From assembly GCA_002418835.1 (NCBI GenBank), contig DIEX01000027.1:45751-109750 (forward strand): a DNA stretch of 64,000 nucleotides, written 5' to 3'. The notes under the pieces were generated by a model. The model did no database searches and was not told the DNA's origin. It worked only from the letters and a program-made list of their open reading frames with translations. Shown here piece by piece: positions 18,268 to 27,253 of the stretch. The stretch comes from Spirochaetia bacterium UBA5763 (lineage in GTDB: Bacteria > Spirochaetota > UBA4802 > UBA5550). The position numbers and the translations under genes were made by a program. How positions within the stretch are numbered: position 1 is the first letter of the stretch; each line of letters starts with the position of its first letter.

Positions 18268-19293
18268 ATGAACAGAAAGAACATGAATATCGACTGGGCC
18301 AATCTTCCATTCGGATACTTTAAGACAGATTCCAATATCCGCTTCTATCACAGGGACGGTAAATGGTCGCAGGGTGAACTGACCTCAGACGAAAACATTT
18401 CAATACACATGGCGGCCCCCTGCCTGCATTACGGACAGGAAGCATTTGAGGGGATGAAAGCTTTTGAGACAAAGGACGGCAGAATCGTAATATTCAGACC
18501 ATCTGAAAACTGGAAAAGGCTCCAGAAAACCTCAGAAAGAATTTTCCTCCCCCCTATGCCTGAGGAGATGTTTGTTGAAGCAGTGAAAAAAGTCGTAGCT
18601 GCCAATAAAAAATATGTACCTCCCTACGGTACAGGCGCAAGTCTCTATATAAGGCCGTTTTTAATAGGAGTAGGCGCTAAAGTGGGACTGGGGCCCGCTC
18701 CTGAATATATATTCGCAGTATTTGTCACTCCGGTCGGGCCATACTATAAAGGGGGCCTCACGCCGGTAAAAGCTATGGTTATTACAGATTTTGACAGGGC
18801 TGCCCCTGACGGTGTGGGGGACTGCAAAGTCGGAGGAAACTATGCGGCAGGCCTTCCCGGTGCTGATCACGCAAAACACCATGGCTACCCTGTACCGCTC
18901 TTCCTTGATCCTAAGGAGAAAAAATATGTTGATGAATTCGGCACATCAAATTTCATAGCAATCAAGGGTGATACTTATTTCACGCCAAGTTCAAAAAGTA
19001 TTCTCCCAAGCATTACCAACGACAGCTTGAGAATTATTGCCGCAGACCTCGGGATGAAGATTGAACAGAGGCCCATATCCATTGATGAAGTCTCCACCTT
19101 TGATGAAGTAGGAGCAGTGGGCACAGCGGCAGTTATTACACCTATATGCGGAATTAATTACAACGGGAAGGAGATGCTCTTCGGCCCGGAAGAGAAGGCA
19201 GGCCCGGTTATAACAAAACTGTACCAGAATCTTACAGGTATTCAGTATGGAGAACTGGAGGATAAATTCAACTGGCTGGAGGAAGTCAGGTAA
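18268..19293 (+). CDS. ilvE: Branched-chain amino acid aminotransferase
   Basis: IlvE is a PLP enzyme that makes leucine, isoleucine and valine from their keto acids. The 341-residue length and the GDCKVGGNYAAGL motif (catalytic Lys187) match the longer, class II form also seen in eukaryotes. Other landmarks are LHYGQEAFEGMKAF, the FRP after it, and EFGTSNF near 220. CAGGAG lies upstream of the ATG. It stands alone, divergent from ino1. It connects by function to leuA at 47102, but the two are not linked. Confidence 0.95.
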   Translation: MNRKNMNIDWANLPFGYFKTDSNIRFYHRDGKWSQGELTSDENISIHMAAPCLHYGQEAFEGMKAFETKDGRIVIFRPSENWKRLQKTSERIFLPPMPEEMFVEAVKKVVAANKKYVPPYGTGASLYIRPFLIGVGAKVGLGPAPEYIFAVFVTPVGPYYKGGLTPVKAMVITDFDRAAPDGVGDCKVGGNYAAGLPGADHAKHHGYPVPLFLDPKEKKYVDEFGTSNFIAIKGDTYFTPSSKSILPSITNDSLRIIAADLGMKIEQRPISIDEVSTFDEVGAVGTAAVITPICGINYNGKEMLFGPEEKAGPVITKLYQNLTGIQYGELEDKFNWLEEVR

Positions 19294-19302
19294 GCTAATA
19301 TA

Positions 19303-19346
19303 AGGAGAGGTGGCGGAAAATCCAGGCGGATCACCACCTCCTCTCC
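19303..19346. terminator. Hairpin between ilvE and the MshEN-like gene
   Basis: AGGAGAGGTGG and CCACCTCCTCTCC pair across a loop of about 20 nt with one bulge. It lies between convergent genes and starts 9 nt after the ilvE stop. There is no U tract, so termination strength is uncertain. Confidence 0.5.
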
Positions 19347-19356
19347 AATAGTATTG

Positions 19357-19554
19357 TCACTCTGAATTAGCTACAATTTTAGCCTGCATTGCCAGATATT
19401 CAACAAGTTTCTGTTCCGAAATAATTCCCTGCGAAACAAGGATGATGCCGATAAGCCCCCCTTCGCTATGCTGAACTTCAAGAGCTTTGTTAAGCTGCTC
19501 CTGAGTTATTACTCCGTTTTCAACAAGCATTTCACCGAGCAGTGGTTTTGCCAT
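19357..19554 (-). CDS. Stand-alone MshEN-like (T2SSE N-terminal) protein
   Basis: The 65-residue protein is almost entirely two copies of the 23-residue motif of MshEN domains, the N-terminal domain of many type II secretion and pilus ATPases: LLGEMLVENGVITQEQLNKA (residues 5-24) and LIGIILVSQGIISEQKLVEY (34-53), each ending in a Leu-rich turn and Gln. In the c-di-GMP-binding form the motif starts with Arg-Leu-Gly; here the Arg is Leu and then Leu/Ile, so binding may be lost or altered. It has no ATPase domain. It may be an adaptor or a free sensor module. It is a lone gene. Confidence 0.8.
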   Translation of the reverse strand: MAKPLLGEMLVENGVITQEQLNKALEVQHSEGGLIGIILVSQGIISEQKLVEYLAMQAKIVANSE

Positions 19555-19657
19555 CTTACCCTCCGGTATCTATATTTATACATTCACTGTAAGTGAAGTT
19601 ATATCCTGAATAATAATATATAAATCATGTGTATAAAATCAAGTTAAAAGGGTCAAT

Positions 19658-21148
19658 TTATAATAGCCTTGCAACTGTTTTTTTCCAGAGTTCAACCTGT
19701 TTCGCCCTTTCATTGCTGTTCATAACAGGTTCGAATCTCCTGGAAATTCTGTTTTCCGAGGCTATCTCATCAATACCGTTGTATAGACCTGCTGACACAC
19801 CCGCAAGATATGCGGCTCCCAGAGCTGTGGATTCCCTTATTTCAGGGAGGAGCACAGGAACTCCCAGTATATCTGACTGAAACTGCATCAGGAATTTATT
19901 TTCAGTTGCGCCGCCATCAACGCGAAGGTCCTTTATCTTTCTCGCTGTATCCTGCTCCATTGCATGGATTACATCAAGAGACTGGAAAGCGATAGATTTA
20001 AGCGCAGCACGGACAATCTGCTCCCTGGTTGTATCCCTGGTGAGCCCGAAAATGGCGCCACGGGCATCCATCTTCCAGTATGGTGCTCCGAGCCCCACAA
20101 ATGCAGGGACAAATACAACTTCATCCTCCCTGTTAAACTGGGATGAAGCAATCCCCTCAGACTCAGTGGCACTGTCGAAGAAATGCATATAATCACGGAG
20201 CCACTGCATTACCGCCCCTCCGATGAAAACAGAGCCTTCGAGAGCGTATACCGGATTCCCTTTATTGTCAGGTGTAAGTGTTGTGAGCAGCCCGTTTGTT
20301 GATATGGTGAAATCCTCCCCGTTGTTGAGAAGCATGAAGCACCCTGTGCCGTATGTGTTTTTTGCTCTCCCTGGGGATATGCAATTCTGCCCCACCATGG
20401 CAGCCTGCTGATCCCCTGCTATTCCGCCGATAGAGATTCCGTCCGGCAGACCGGGGCATCCCTGAGTGCTCCCGTAAGCATAGGCCGAAGGATAAACACC
20501 AGGAAGAATGTTCATCGGTATTCCCAGAATTTCACAGAGTTCCTCTGACCACTTCTTCTCCCTTATATCAAAAATCAGTGTACGTGAAGCATTGGTAAAG
20601 TCAGTTGCATGAACCTTCCCCCCTGTGAGCTTCCAGAGTATCCAAGTATCGATAGTACCGAACTTAAGCCTGCCGCTTTTTGCCATTGCCCTTGCTTCAA
20701 GCACATTATCAAAGAGCCATTTGACTTTTGTACCTGAAAAATACGCGTCAATCACAAGGCCGGTCTTCTCCCTGAATTTATTCTCGTATCCAAGTTCTTT
20801 AAGCTGATTGCATATGTCTGAAGTTCTGCGGCACTGCCATACTATGGCCCTATGAATCGGACGTCCGGTTTCAGCATCCCACAGAAGTGATGTCTCTCTC
20901 TGATTAGTTATCCCTATTGAAATGGCTGAAGCCGGGTTAAGGTTCCCTCTATTAATTGCTTCAGGTATAAGTTTTGTAACAGACCCCCATATTTCCAGAG
21001 CATCATGCTCCACCCATCCCGACTTAGGGAAATACTGGGGGAACTCGCTGTAAGCACTTGATATAACTTTCCCTTTATCATCGAAGCAGAAAACTCTATT
21101 CCCTGTAGTTCCAAGATCAATCGAAATGATATATTTTTTATCTTCCAT
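19658..21148 (-). CDS. glpK: Glycerol kinase
   Basis: GlpK phosphorylates glycerol to glycerol 3-phosphate, feeding lipid synthesis and glycolysis. The 496-residue length is standard. Landmarks are ISIDLGTTGNRVFCFDDKG at the N-terminus, SIGITNQRETSLLWDAETG, KVKWLFDN, the FGTIDTWILWKLTGG segment, NTYGTGCFMLLNNG and the C-terminal DLRVDGGATENKFLMQFQSD. The glycine residue usually found early in LGTTSSR is replaced by TGNR here, a minor change. No glpF or glpD lies next to it. It is a single gene in a gap shared with neuB. Confidence 0.96.
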   Translation of the reverse strand: MEDKKYIISIDLGTTGNRVFCFDDKGKVISSAYSEFPQYFPKSGWVEHDALEIWGSVTKLIPEAINRGNLNPASAISIGITNQRETSLLWDAETGRPIHRAIVWQCRRTSDICNQLKELGYENKFREKTGLVIDAYFSGTKVKWLFDNVLEARAMAKSGRLKFGTIDTWILWKLTGGKVHATDFTNASRTLIFDIREKKWSEELCEILGIPMNILPGVYPSAYAYGSTQGCPGLPDGISIGGIAGDQQAAMVGQNCISPGRAKNTYGTGCFMLLNNGEDFTISTNGLLTTLTPDNKGNPVYALEGSVFIGGAVMQWLRDYMHFFDSATESEGIASSQFNREDEVVFVPAFVGLGAPYWKMDARGAIFGLTRDTTREQIVRAALKSIAFQSLDVIHAMEQDTARKIKDLRVDGGATENKFLMQFQSDILGVPVLLPEIRESTALGAAYLAGVSAGLYNGIDEIASENRISRRFEPVMNSNERAKQVELWKKTVARLL

Positions 21149-21316
21149 AAATTCCCCCGAAAATTATTCTCACGAAAGAATAAACACCTATTCGTTACTG
21201 TGTCAAATATTTAAAGATGCGGAGAAAATATCCGCTGTAAAATGTTTGACAGTATTGACATCATAAAGCTTTTTATTGAAATAGATTAAAATCATTTGTA
21301 CTAAACAGGAAAAACA

Positions 21317-22348
21317 ATGCTTGAAACTATATTCGGCGGCAGAAAACCCGTTTTCATAGCTGAGATCGGGCTCAATCATAATGGCGATATTAATGTGGCG
21401 GAAAAAATGATTGAGAAAGCGGCTGAATCAGGCGCCCATGCTGTGAAGTTCCAGACATTTCTCCCGGAGTTAATGAATTCACCATTGACTTCTTCACTTA
21501 TGAATGGCGCTGCGGAACCTGTTAAAGATTTTTCCATTCAGGAGTTCTTCAGGACTTTCATTTTTTCGAAGGAACAATGGTTACGGCTCAAAAAAAAATC
21601 AGAAGAGTGCGGAGTTCTGTTTTTCTCAGCTCCATTTGATCTCCCTTCTGTTGAACTCCTTGAAAGTATAAATGTTCCGCTTTATAAAATTGCATCTTCT
21701 GAAGTTACGAATCCCTCTCTTCTAAAAAAAGTCGCATCTACAGGGAAGCCTGTTATTCTTTCAACCGGGATGAGTACTGAGGCTGAAATAGACACTGCAA
21801 TAAAGATACTGGAAGAGAACGGCGCAGGAGAGATTGTTCTGCTTCACTGTGTTTCACTCTACCCTCTGGATGATTCCGAGGCTAATCTCAGCAGGATTGT
21901 TTCGCTGAGAGAGCGTTTCGGAAAACCTGTTGGCATATCTGATCACAGCCGTGATTATGCGTCAGTAATGATTGCCGCAGCCCTTGGAGCGGCAGTTGTT
22001 GAAAAGCACTTCAAGCTTGCCGATGACCATGACTGCCCGGATAAAGATGTTTCACTGTCACCGGCACATTTCAGGGAGATGATTACAGCAGCGGAACGCG
22101 GATCACTCATGGCAGGAAACGGAAAAATTGAATTTTCCGGTAGAGAAACTGAAACCGCACGGGGAGCCAGAAGGAGCCTTTTTGCCGCGAAGGACTTAAC
22201 CGCAGGGAGCATTCTATCTGAAACTGACATCCACTGCCTCCGCCCCGGAACAGGTATACCGGCTTCACGTTTATTTGAATTCACAGGGCGTAAACTGAAA
22301 ACTGATGTTAAAGAAGGCTCAATTCTGAAGCCTGAATATTTTTTATAA
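21317..22348 (+). CDS. neuB: Sialic acid synthase family protein (NeuB-like)
   Basis: NeuB-type enzymes condense phosphoenolpyruvate with a hexosamine derivative to make nonulosonic acids (neuraminic, legionaminic or pseudaminic acid). The 343-residue product has the N-terminal TIM barrel (FIAEIGLNHNGDINVAEKMI, AVKFQTF, KIASSEVTN, GKPVILSTGMST, LHCVSLYPL, GISDHSRD) and the C-terminal SAF (antifreeze-like) domain from about residue 285. Which sugar it makes cannot be told. It begins an operon with a lipoprotein and a polysaccharide deacetylase, but the usual neuA/neuC partners are not here. Confidence 0.92.
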   Translation: MLETIFGGRKPVFIAEIGLNHNGDINVAEKMIEKAAESGAHAVKFQTFLPELMNSPLTSSLMNGAAEPVKDFSIQEFFRTFIFSKEQWLRLKKKSEECGVLFFSAPFDLPSVELLESINVPLYKIASSEVTNPSLLKKVASTGKPVILSTGMSTEAEIDTAIKILEENGAGEIVLLHCVSLYPLDDSEANLSRIVSLRERFGKPVGISDHSRDYASVMIAAALGAAVVEKHFKLADDHDCPDKDVSLSPAHFREMITAAERGSLMAGNGKIEFSGRETETARGARRSLFAAKDLTAGSILSETDIHCLRPGTGIPASRLFEFTGRKLKTDVKEGSILKPEYFL

Positions 22349-22361
22349 CCGGAGTGTTTAA

Positions 22362-22883
22362 ATGCTTACACGTAAAAGTCTGTTGATACTGCTAATACCT
22401 GCTGTTATTTTTACCCAGTGTACAACATGGTACAGGCTCACAAAGAAGGAGAGTAAATACTACACTCCCGCAGAAATGATTATTCTTACCGAAACCACTG
22501 CTGCTGCGGATTTCAGATACGGATTTGATCCGGACCTTAAACTTGACTACGTATATATGGCAGGCAGTTTTTCTGCTTCAGAAATCGCATTAAAAGAAAA
22601 AAAGCTCAGGGATACTCTGCTTAAGTTTAAACCTGAGGAAGTGATTCTATTCTACGAGAAGATATACAGGCTCACAGAAATTCTTACATGGAATATGAAT
22701 GACTATAAAAAGGACAAGGATTGGGCTGAAGCCACCCTGATTGAAAAATATCTGCTCCCGGATACAAAGAAATTTCTCGAAATGCTTGAGAAAAATGTAA
22801 TTATTATCGATGTTAAATATAGAACTACTATAGAAGAGAGGAAAAGGATAATAAAGCAGGAGGTCTTTGATGATCTCGACTGA
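22362..22883 (+). CDS. Unknown lipoprotein
   Basis: The 173-residue product has a lipoprotein signal ending VIFTQC (Cys20). The mature part is hydrophilic with many Lys, Glu and Tyr and looks largely alpha-helical; no known domain is evident. GGAG lies 8 nt before the ATG. It sits between neuB and a polysaccharide deacetylase and its end overlaps the latter by 14 nt, so it is co-translated with it. Confidence 0.75.
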   Translation: MLTRKSLLILLIPAVIFTQCTTWYRLTKKESKYYTPAEMIILTETTAAADFRYGFDPDLKLDYVYMAGSFSASEIALKEKKLRDTLLKFKPEEVILFYEKIYRLTEILTWNMNDYKKDKDWAEATLIEKYLLPDTKKFLEMLEKNVIIIDVKYRTTIEERKRIIKQEVFDDLD

Positions 22884-24096
22884 TATCATCCGGCAGAAAA
22901 CTGTGAAAAAAAATAAATTAATACCGGCTCTACTCCTTGTTGTAATCATATTCTCAGCAATTCCTTCTTTCGCGGAGAGGAATGGTGTATATGTTCTATG
23001 CTACCATGCTTTTCTTGAAAAAAAAGATCCCTACTCATTTTCAAATGAGCAATTCAGAGATCAGCTTCAACGCCTTAAAAAGGCAGGGTTTACATTCGTT
23101 ACTTTTGAAGATATGATTAATCAGCGGATAAGCGGCACTAAAAATATTCTGATTACAATTGATGACGGCAATAAAAGTGTTTACCAGGCATATTATACAA
23201 TAATGAAACCTATGGGTATAAAGCCGGTACTTGGAATATATCCCGCAATTATCGGAAGGATGCATTATGCAATGAACTGGGATGAGGTGAAAAAACTCGC
23301 TGATGACGGTTGTTACATAGCTTCACACGGATATCACCACATGTATCTTTCAACAAAATATTATGAAAAGGAACCTCAGAGTTTCAAGAAGGAGATATAC
23401 CTCTCAAAAAAAGTGCTTGAGGAGAAATTGGGACGGAAGATAGAACTCATGGTTTATCCTTTTGGCGTTTCAAGCGATATTGCCATATCTGAACTGAAAA
23501 ATGCAGGTTATAAATACGGTATGTCCCTTATACAGAAGATATCAGATATCCCTGTTTCTGAAAATTTCCTGATACCGAGATATATGCTGACAAAACCGAA
23601 TCAGAAGGGGCTTATCGCATACTTCGCGCAGAATGCGGAGAAGATGAGTACAGCCTCAAATACGTCGGTACGTACAACAGAAGTTGCGGCAGTTGACGGC
23701 GGTAAAAAGAATTACAAGGTAACAATTAATAATTATCCTCAGCATATCCATAAAATGGTAATGAATGATGTTATCTTTATGCCGGATAAAAAAATTGCTG
23801 ATAATAAGAACAATGAAAAAAAGAAAAAAATAACGAAACAGCCTAAATTTAAACCTTTTGTTCATAAAAACGCGAACAATGAAAAAATTCAGAAAAATTC
23901 GAAAAAGCAGAGTTCTCTAACTCCCCAAAAAAATGGAGAGAAAGAAACACGCAGACAAAGCACTCTTTTAAAAGATATAAAAGATGCATTCTTTGCCGTA
24001 CAGACAAAATTCACATCGATGATTTACTCCATAAGAGAGATTACAGCTGATAAAATAGCAGTAATAAAAATCAGAGCATTAGGGCTTTTCAGTTAA
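22870..24096 (+). CDS. Polysaccharide deacetylase (NodB-type) with basic tail
   Basis: The N-terminal part has a signal/anchor (ALLLVVIIFSAIPSFA), then a carbohydrate esterase 4 domain: VLCYHAF, ILITIDDGNKSV (metal-binding aspartates), and ASHGYHHMYLS (the His pair), with VYPFGVSSD further on. Such enzymes remove acetyl groups from surface or wall polysaccharides. The C-terminal 120 residues are a Lys/Asn-rich low-complexity tail (for example KKITKQPKFKPF), likely disordered. I start at the ATG at 22870, which has AGGAGG 6 nt upstream; the TTG before it is less likely. With neuB and the lipoprotein it forms an operon for surface glycans. Confidence 0.88.
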   Translation: MISTDIIRQKTVKKNKLIPALLLVVIIFSAIPSFAERNGVYVLCYHAFLEKKDPYSFSNEQFRDQLQRLKKAGFTFVTFEDMINQRISGTKNILITIDDGNKSVYQAYYTIMKPMGIKPVLGIYPAIIGRMHYAMNWDEVKKLADDGCYIASHGYHHMYLSTKYYEKEPQSFKKEIYLSKKVLEEKLGRKIELMVYPFGVSSDIAISELKNAGYKYGMSLIQKISDIPVSENFLIPRYMLTKPNQKGLIAYFAQNAEKMSTASNTSVRTTEVAAVDGGKKNYKVTINNYPQHIHKMVMNDVIFMPDKKIADNKNNEKKKKITKQPKFKPFVHKNANNEKIQKNSKKQSSLTPQKNGEKETRRQSTLLKDIKDAFFAVQTKFTSMIYSIREITADKIAVIKIRALGLFS

Positions 24097-24104
24097 ATAA
24101 CTGC

Positions 24105-24131
24105 AATATCAGGAGAGTCTCTCCTGATATT
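24105..24131. terminator. Palindromic terminator after the deacetylase
   Basis: AATATCAGGAGAG and CTCTCCTGATATT form a nearly perfect 13-bp inverted repeat with almost no loop; in RNA the inner pairs would open to form one. It is followed by ATCCACTTTTCC. It begins 9 nt after the deacetylase stop codon. Confidence 0.8.
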
Positions 24132-24233
24132 ATCCACTTTTCCTTGACAACTTCCTTATTATATTTAAATTAAAAAGGCCGGCCGGTTTTACTGTTAACA
24201 TAATCGGCTTTCTACCAAATAAAACTCCGGAGA

Positions 24234-25898
24234 ATGAATATGCTGCTTGGTATTGATGTAGGAGGGACTCATACAGACGCAGTTCTAATAGATGAACAGA
24301 AAGGTATAATTTCAAAATTCAAAGTAAAAACATATAAGAATAATCTGCTTGATACTGTAATAACTGCATTGAAAGAAGTTACTTCAGGATTCGATGTAAA
24401 ACAGATAACCAATGTCAATTTAAGCACGACTCTCTCCACCAATGCTATCGTTGAAAACAGGCTGGAAAAAACCGCACTTTTTATTTCATCAGGCCCGGGG
24501 ATTAATCCTTCAAATTTCTGCATCGGAAAAAATACATACATCATTAATGGGTCTATTGATCACAGGGGGAATGAAGTTGCCGCGCTTGATACTGATTATA
24601 TCAGCAAAGCGCTCAGCGAATGCAAAAATGAAGGGATTAAAGTATTTGCAGCAGCAACAAAATTTTCCACGCGCAACAATACTCACGAGAATGAGATAGC
24701 TGAAGCAATAGGGGATAGAGCTGATTATGTTACAATGGGGCATGAACTTTCAAGCCAGCTCAGTTTCCCCAGAAGAGCTGCAACAGCTTATTACAACTCC
24801 GCAGTGTGGAGAATATATAACTCTTTCATTGATGCAATAATCGGTGGCCTCAAAAATATCGGCATAACGGCACCGGTCAATATTCTGAAAGCTGACGGCG
24901 GCACAATGCCTCTTGCTGTTTCAAGGAAAATTCCTGTAGAGTCAATACTTTCGGGTCCGGCAGCAAGTATAATGGGGATCATCGCACTCAGCAGTATCAA
25001 GGATGACTCGGTTATTCTGGATATCGGCGGGACTACCACTGACATTGCAATTTTTGCTGCCGGTTCACCGCTGATAGACAAAGAGGGTACATCCCTTGAC
25101 GGGATACCCACACTGGTGCGTTCACTTCAGAATAGATCCATCGGCATCGGAGGGGACTCTGTAATTAAAATAATCGACGGGGAGATAACAGTCGGCCCAG
25201 AAAGAGAAGGGCCCTGCATGGCAGACGGTGGTAATGAACCGGCGCTTGTTGATGCCCTGAATTACAGGGGAATCATTAAGTATATGGATACAGCCCGTTC
25301 ATCTGAAGGGATCAGCGCTCTTGCTAAAAAGTCAAAGCTCTCACCGGATGACCTTGCCGAAAAAGCCGTGAATTTTTCAATCAGGAAAATCCGGGATGAA
25401 ATAAATAGAATTCTCGATGAAATTAACCGGAAGCCTGTTTATACCATCCATGAAATGGTTCACGGACATAAAATAATTCCTAAAAAAATGTACCTCATAG
25501 GTGGCCCGGCACGCGCTCTCTCCATGGTAATGTCCGATGGAATTGAAATTCTAGTGCCGGAGAATTACGATGTTGCCAATGCAATAGGAGCAGCTCTCGC
25601 CCGGACAACATTTGAAACGGAACTCTTTTCCGACACCGGTAAAGGAAAAATGATTATACCTAACATCGGTATCGAAGAACAGGTCTCACGAAAATATTCT
25701 CTTGAAGAGGCGGAGGCTGATGCCAGAAGATATACAAGGGAGTTCCTGGAAAAATCGGGTTACAGAATAAAAGATACAGATATTACCATTATTGAATCTT
25801 CGAGTTTCAGGATGATTAATGATTATCATGCTTCAGGCAATGACCTGAGAGTTAAGTGTCAGGTTAAGCCCGGTGTAGTGATGCATCTGCATAAATAA
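24234..25898 (+). CDS. Hydantoinase/oxoprolinase-family protein (HyuA-like)
   Basis: The 554-residue protein has the N-terminal hydantoinase A fold: LLGIDVGGTHTDAVLIDEQK, NLSTTLSTNAIVEN, the central ESILSGPAASIMGII and DDSVILDIGGTTTDIAIFAA segments of the ATPase-like domain, and EVAGARKKYLIGGPA-type residues near the end (MYLIGGPARALS). Members hydrolyse cyclic amides such as hydantoins, 5-oxoproline or N-methylhydantoin with ATP. No HyuB subunit follows, so the substrate is unclear. The first two codons are ATG and AAT, then ATG at 24240, which is better spaced from CCGGAG. It forms an operon with the deacetylase gene downstream (11-nt gap). Confidence 0.8.
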   Translation: MNMLLGIDVGGTHTDAVLIDEQKGIISKFKVKTYKNNLLDTVITALKEVTSGFDVKQITNVNLSTTLSTNAIVENRLEKTALFISSGPGINPSNFCIGKNTYIINGSIDHRGNEVAALDTDYISKALSECKNEGIKVFAAATKFSTRNNTHENEIAEAIGDRADYVTMGHELSSQLSFPRRAATAYYNSAVWRIYNSFIDAIIGGLKNIGITAPVNILKADGGTMPLAVSRKIPVESILSGPAASIMGIIALSSIKDDSVILDIGGTTTDIAIFAAGSPLIDKEGTSLDGIPTLVRSLQNRSIGIGGDSVIKIIDGEITVGPEREGPCMADGGNEPALVDALNYRGIIKYMDTARSSEGISALAKKSKLSPDDLAEKAVNFSIRKIRDEINRILDEINRKPVYTIHEMVHGHKIIPKKMYLIGGPARALSMVMSDGIEILVPENYDVANAIGAALARTTFETELFSDTGKGKMIIPNIGIEEQVSRKYSLEEAEADARRYTREFLEKSGYRIKDTDITIIESSSFRMINDYHASGNDLRVKCQVKPGVVMHLHK

Positions 25899-25909
25899 GG
25901 AGTACACTT

Positions 25910-27226
25910 ATGATAAAAGCCGCAAACAGACTGGGCCTTGTATTTTTCCCTGCTTATGACTGGGCAATCTCCCCCACTCACCCGGAAAGGGAGGAAAGAT
26001 TATTGTACACGCAGGATCAGTTGAGAGAAGAGGGGATTTTCGATATAAAAGGAATAACAGAACTCAAACCTGATATCGCCACTGAAACTGATATAATGAG
26101 GTCCCACTTCTGCTTTCCTGATGTCTCCAGCGTCACAACCGAGTCACACCTGATTTCAGCAGGAGGGGCTCTTCGTGCGGCCAGAGCTGTCATGGATGGA
26201 GAAGTAGATCGGGCTTTCGCGCTTGTCAGGCCCCCCGGTCACCATTCGATGAAATGCGTACACGGCAACCGGGGTTTCTGCAATATAAATAATGAAGCCA
26301 TAATGATTGAATATATAAGAGAGCATTACAAGACAAGACGCATAGCTATAGTTGATACTGACTGTCATCATGGAGACGGCACACAGGATATTTTCTGGCA
26401 TGATCCTGATGTGCTCTTTATATCTCTGCACCAGGACGGCAGAACCCTCTACCCCGGTTCCGGACATCTACGCGAGATGGGGGGACCGAATGCCCGCGGG
26501 CGTACAATCAACATTCCACTCCCCCCTTATACATCAGAGGATGGTTTCATCTACACCATAGATGAAATGGTTCTGCCTATACTTGAGGATTTTAAACCTG
26601 AAATAATAATCAATTCTGCCGGGCAGGATAATCATTATACAGATCCTATCACCAACATGAATTTTACCGCGCATGGTTATGCACTGCTTAACGAAAAGCT
26701 GAAACCTCACATTGCGGTTCTTGAAGGGGGATATTCCATACAGGGGGCATTGCCTTATGTTAACCTCGGCATAGTGCTTGCCATGGCCGGGCTTGACTAC
26801 TCCCACATTAAAGAACCTGATTACGACACAAATTACTCACCACAGGATGAGGAGATTACAGATTACATAAAACAGCTTAAAAAACCGGTTCTTGATAACT
26901 ATTTTAATCCCCGTCCGGATATGGAACGGGCACCGGAAGGAGAATTCACCCTGCGTCATAAAAATATATACTACGACACTGACGGGATACAGGAAGATCA
27001 GAGAGAGTATATTATGACATGTAAAAACTGCCGGGGACTTTTATACATTGAATCCTCATCTTCAGTTAATCCGCCATGTGTCGGAATTGATATACCTGTT
27101 AACGGTTGCGCAAGGTGCACAAAGGAAGGCTATAAGCTTTTTGACAAGGCGGTGAAACAGGGTAATTTCAGGACAGTGCAGATGACAGACAGGGTAAACA
27201 AAAAGTATGAAAGACACAGCCGGTAA
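25910..27226 (+). CDS. Histone deacetylase-like protein with C-terminal cysteine ribbon
   Basis: The first 310 residues are a zinc deacetylase of the arginase/HDAC fold: RPPGHHSM (active-site His pair), VDTDCHHGDGTQDIFW (metal-binding Asp and His), INSAGQDNHYTDP (second metal Asp) and LEGGYSIQGAL. Bacterial members act on acetylpolyamines or other acetylated small molecules. An extra C-terminal region (about residues 330-438) carries TCKNCRGLL and GCARCTKEGY: two Cys-X2-Cys pairs that could form a zinc ribbon. AAGGAG precedes the ATG. It follows the hydantoinase-like gene directly; both act on amide bonds, but a common substrate is only a guess. Confidence 0.85.
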   Translation: MIKAANRLGLVFFPAYDWAISPTHPEREERLLYTQDQLREEGIFDIKGITELKPDIATETDIMRSHFCFPDVSSVTTESHLISAGGALRAARAVMDGEVDRAFALVRPPGHHSMKCVHGNRGFCNINNEAIMIEYIREHYKTRRIAIVDTDCHHGDGTQDIFWHDPDVLFISLHQDGRTLYPGSGHLREMGGPNARGRTINIPLPPYTSEDGFIYTIDEMVLPILEDFKPEIIINSAGQDNHYTDPITNMNFTAHGYALLNEKLKPHIAVLEGGYSIQGALPYVNLGIVLAMAGLDYSHIKEPDYDTNYSPQDEEITDYIKQLKKPVLDNYFNPRPDMERAPEGEFTLRHKNIYYDTDGIQEDQREYIMTCKNCRGLLYIESSSSVNPPCVGIDIPVNGCARCTKEGYKLFDKAVKQGNFRTVQMTDRVNKKYERHSR

Positions 27227-27242
27227 AAAACACCGGCTGTGT
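27214..27242. terminator. Terminator overlapping the HDAC-like stop codon
   Basis: ACACAGCCGGT and ACCGGCTGTGT form an 11-bp perfect stem with a 7-nt A-rich loop. The TAA stop of the plus-strand gene lies at the left arm/loop junction. The convergent glnN ends 12 nt further on, so the hairpin can serve both. Confidence 0.8.
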
Positions 27243-27253
27243 GCAGTATCCTT

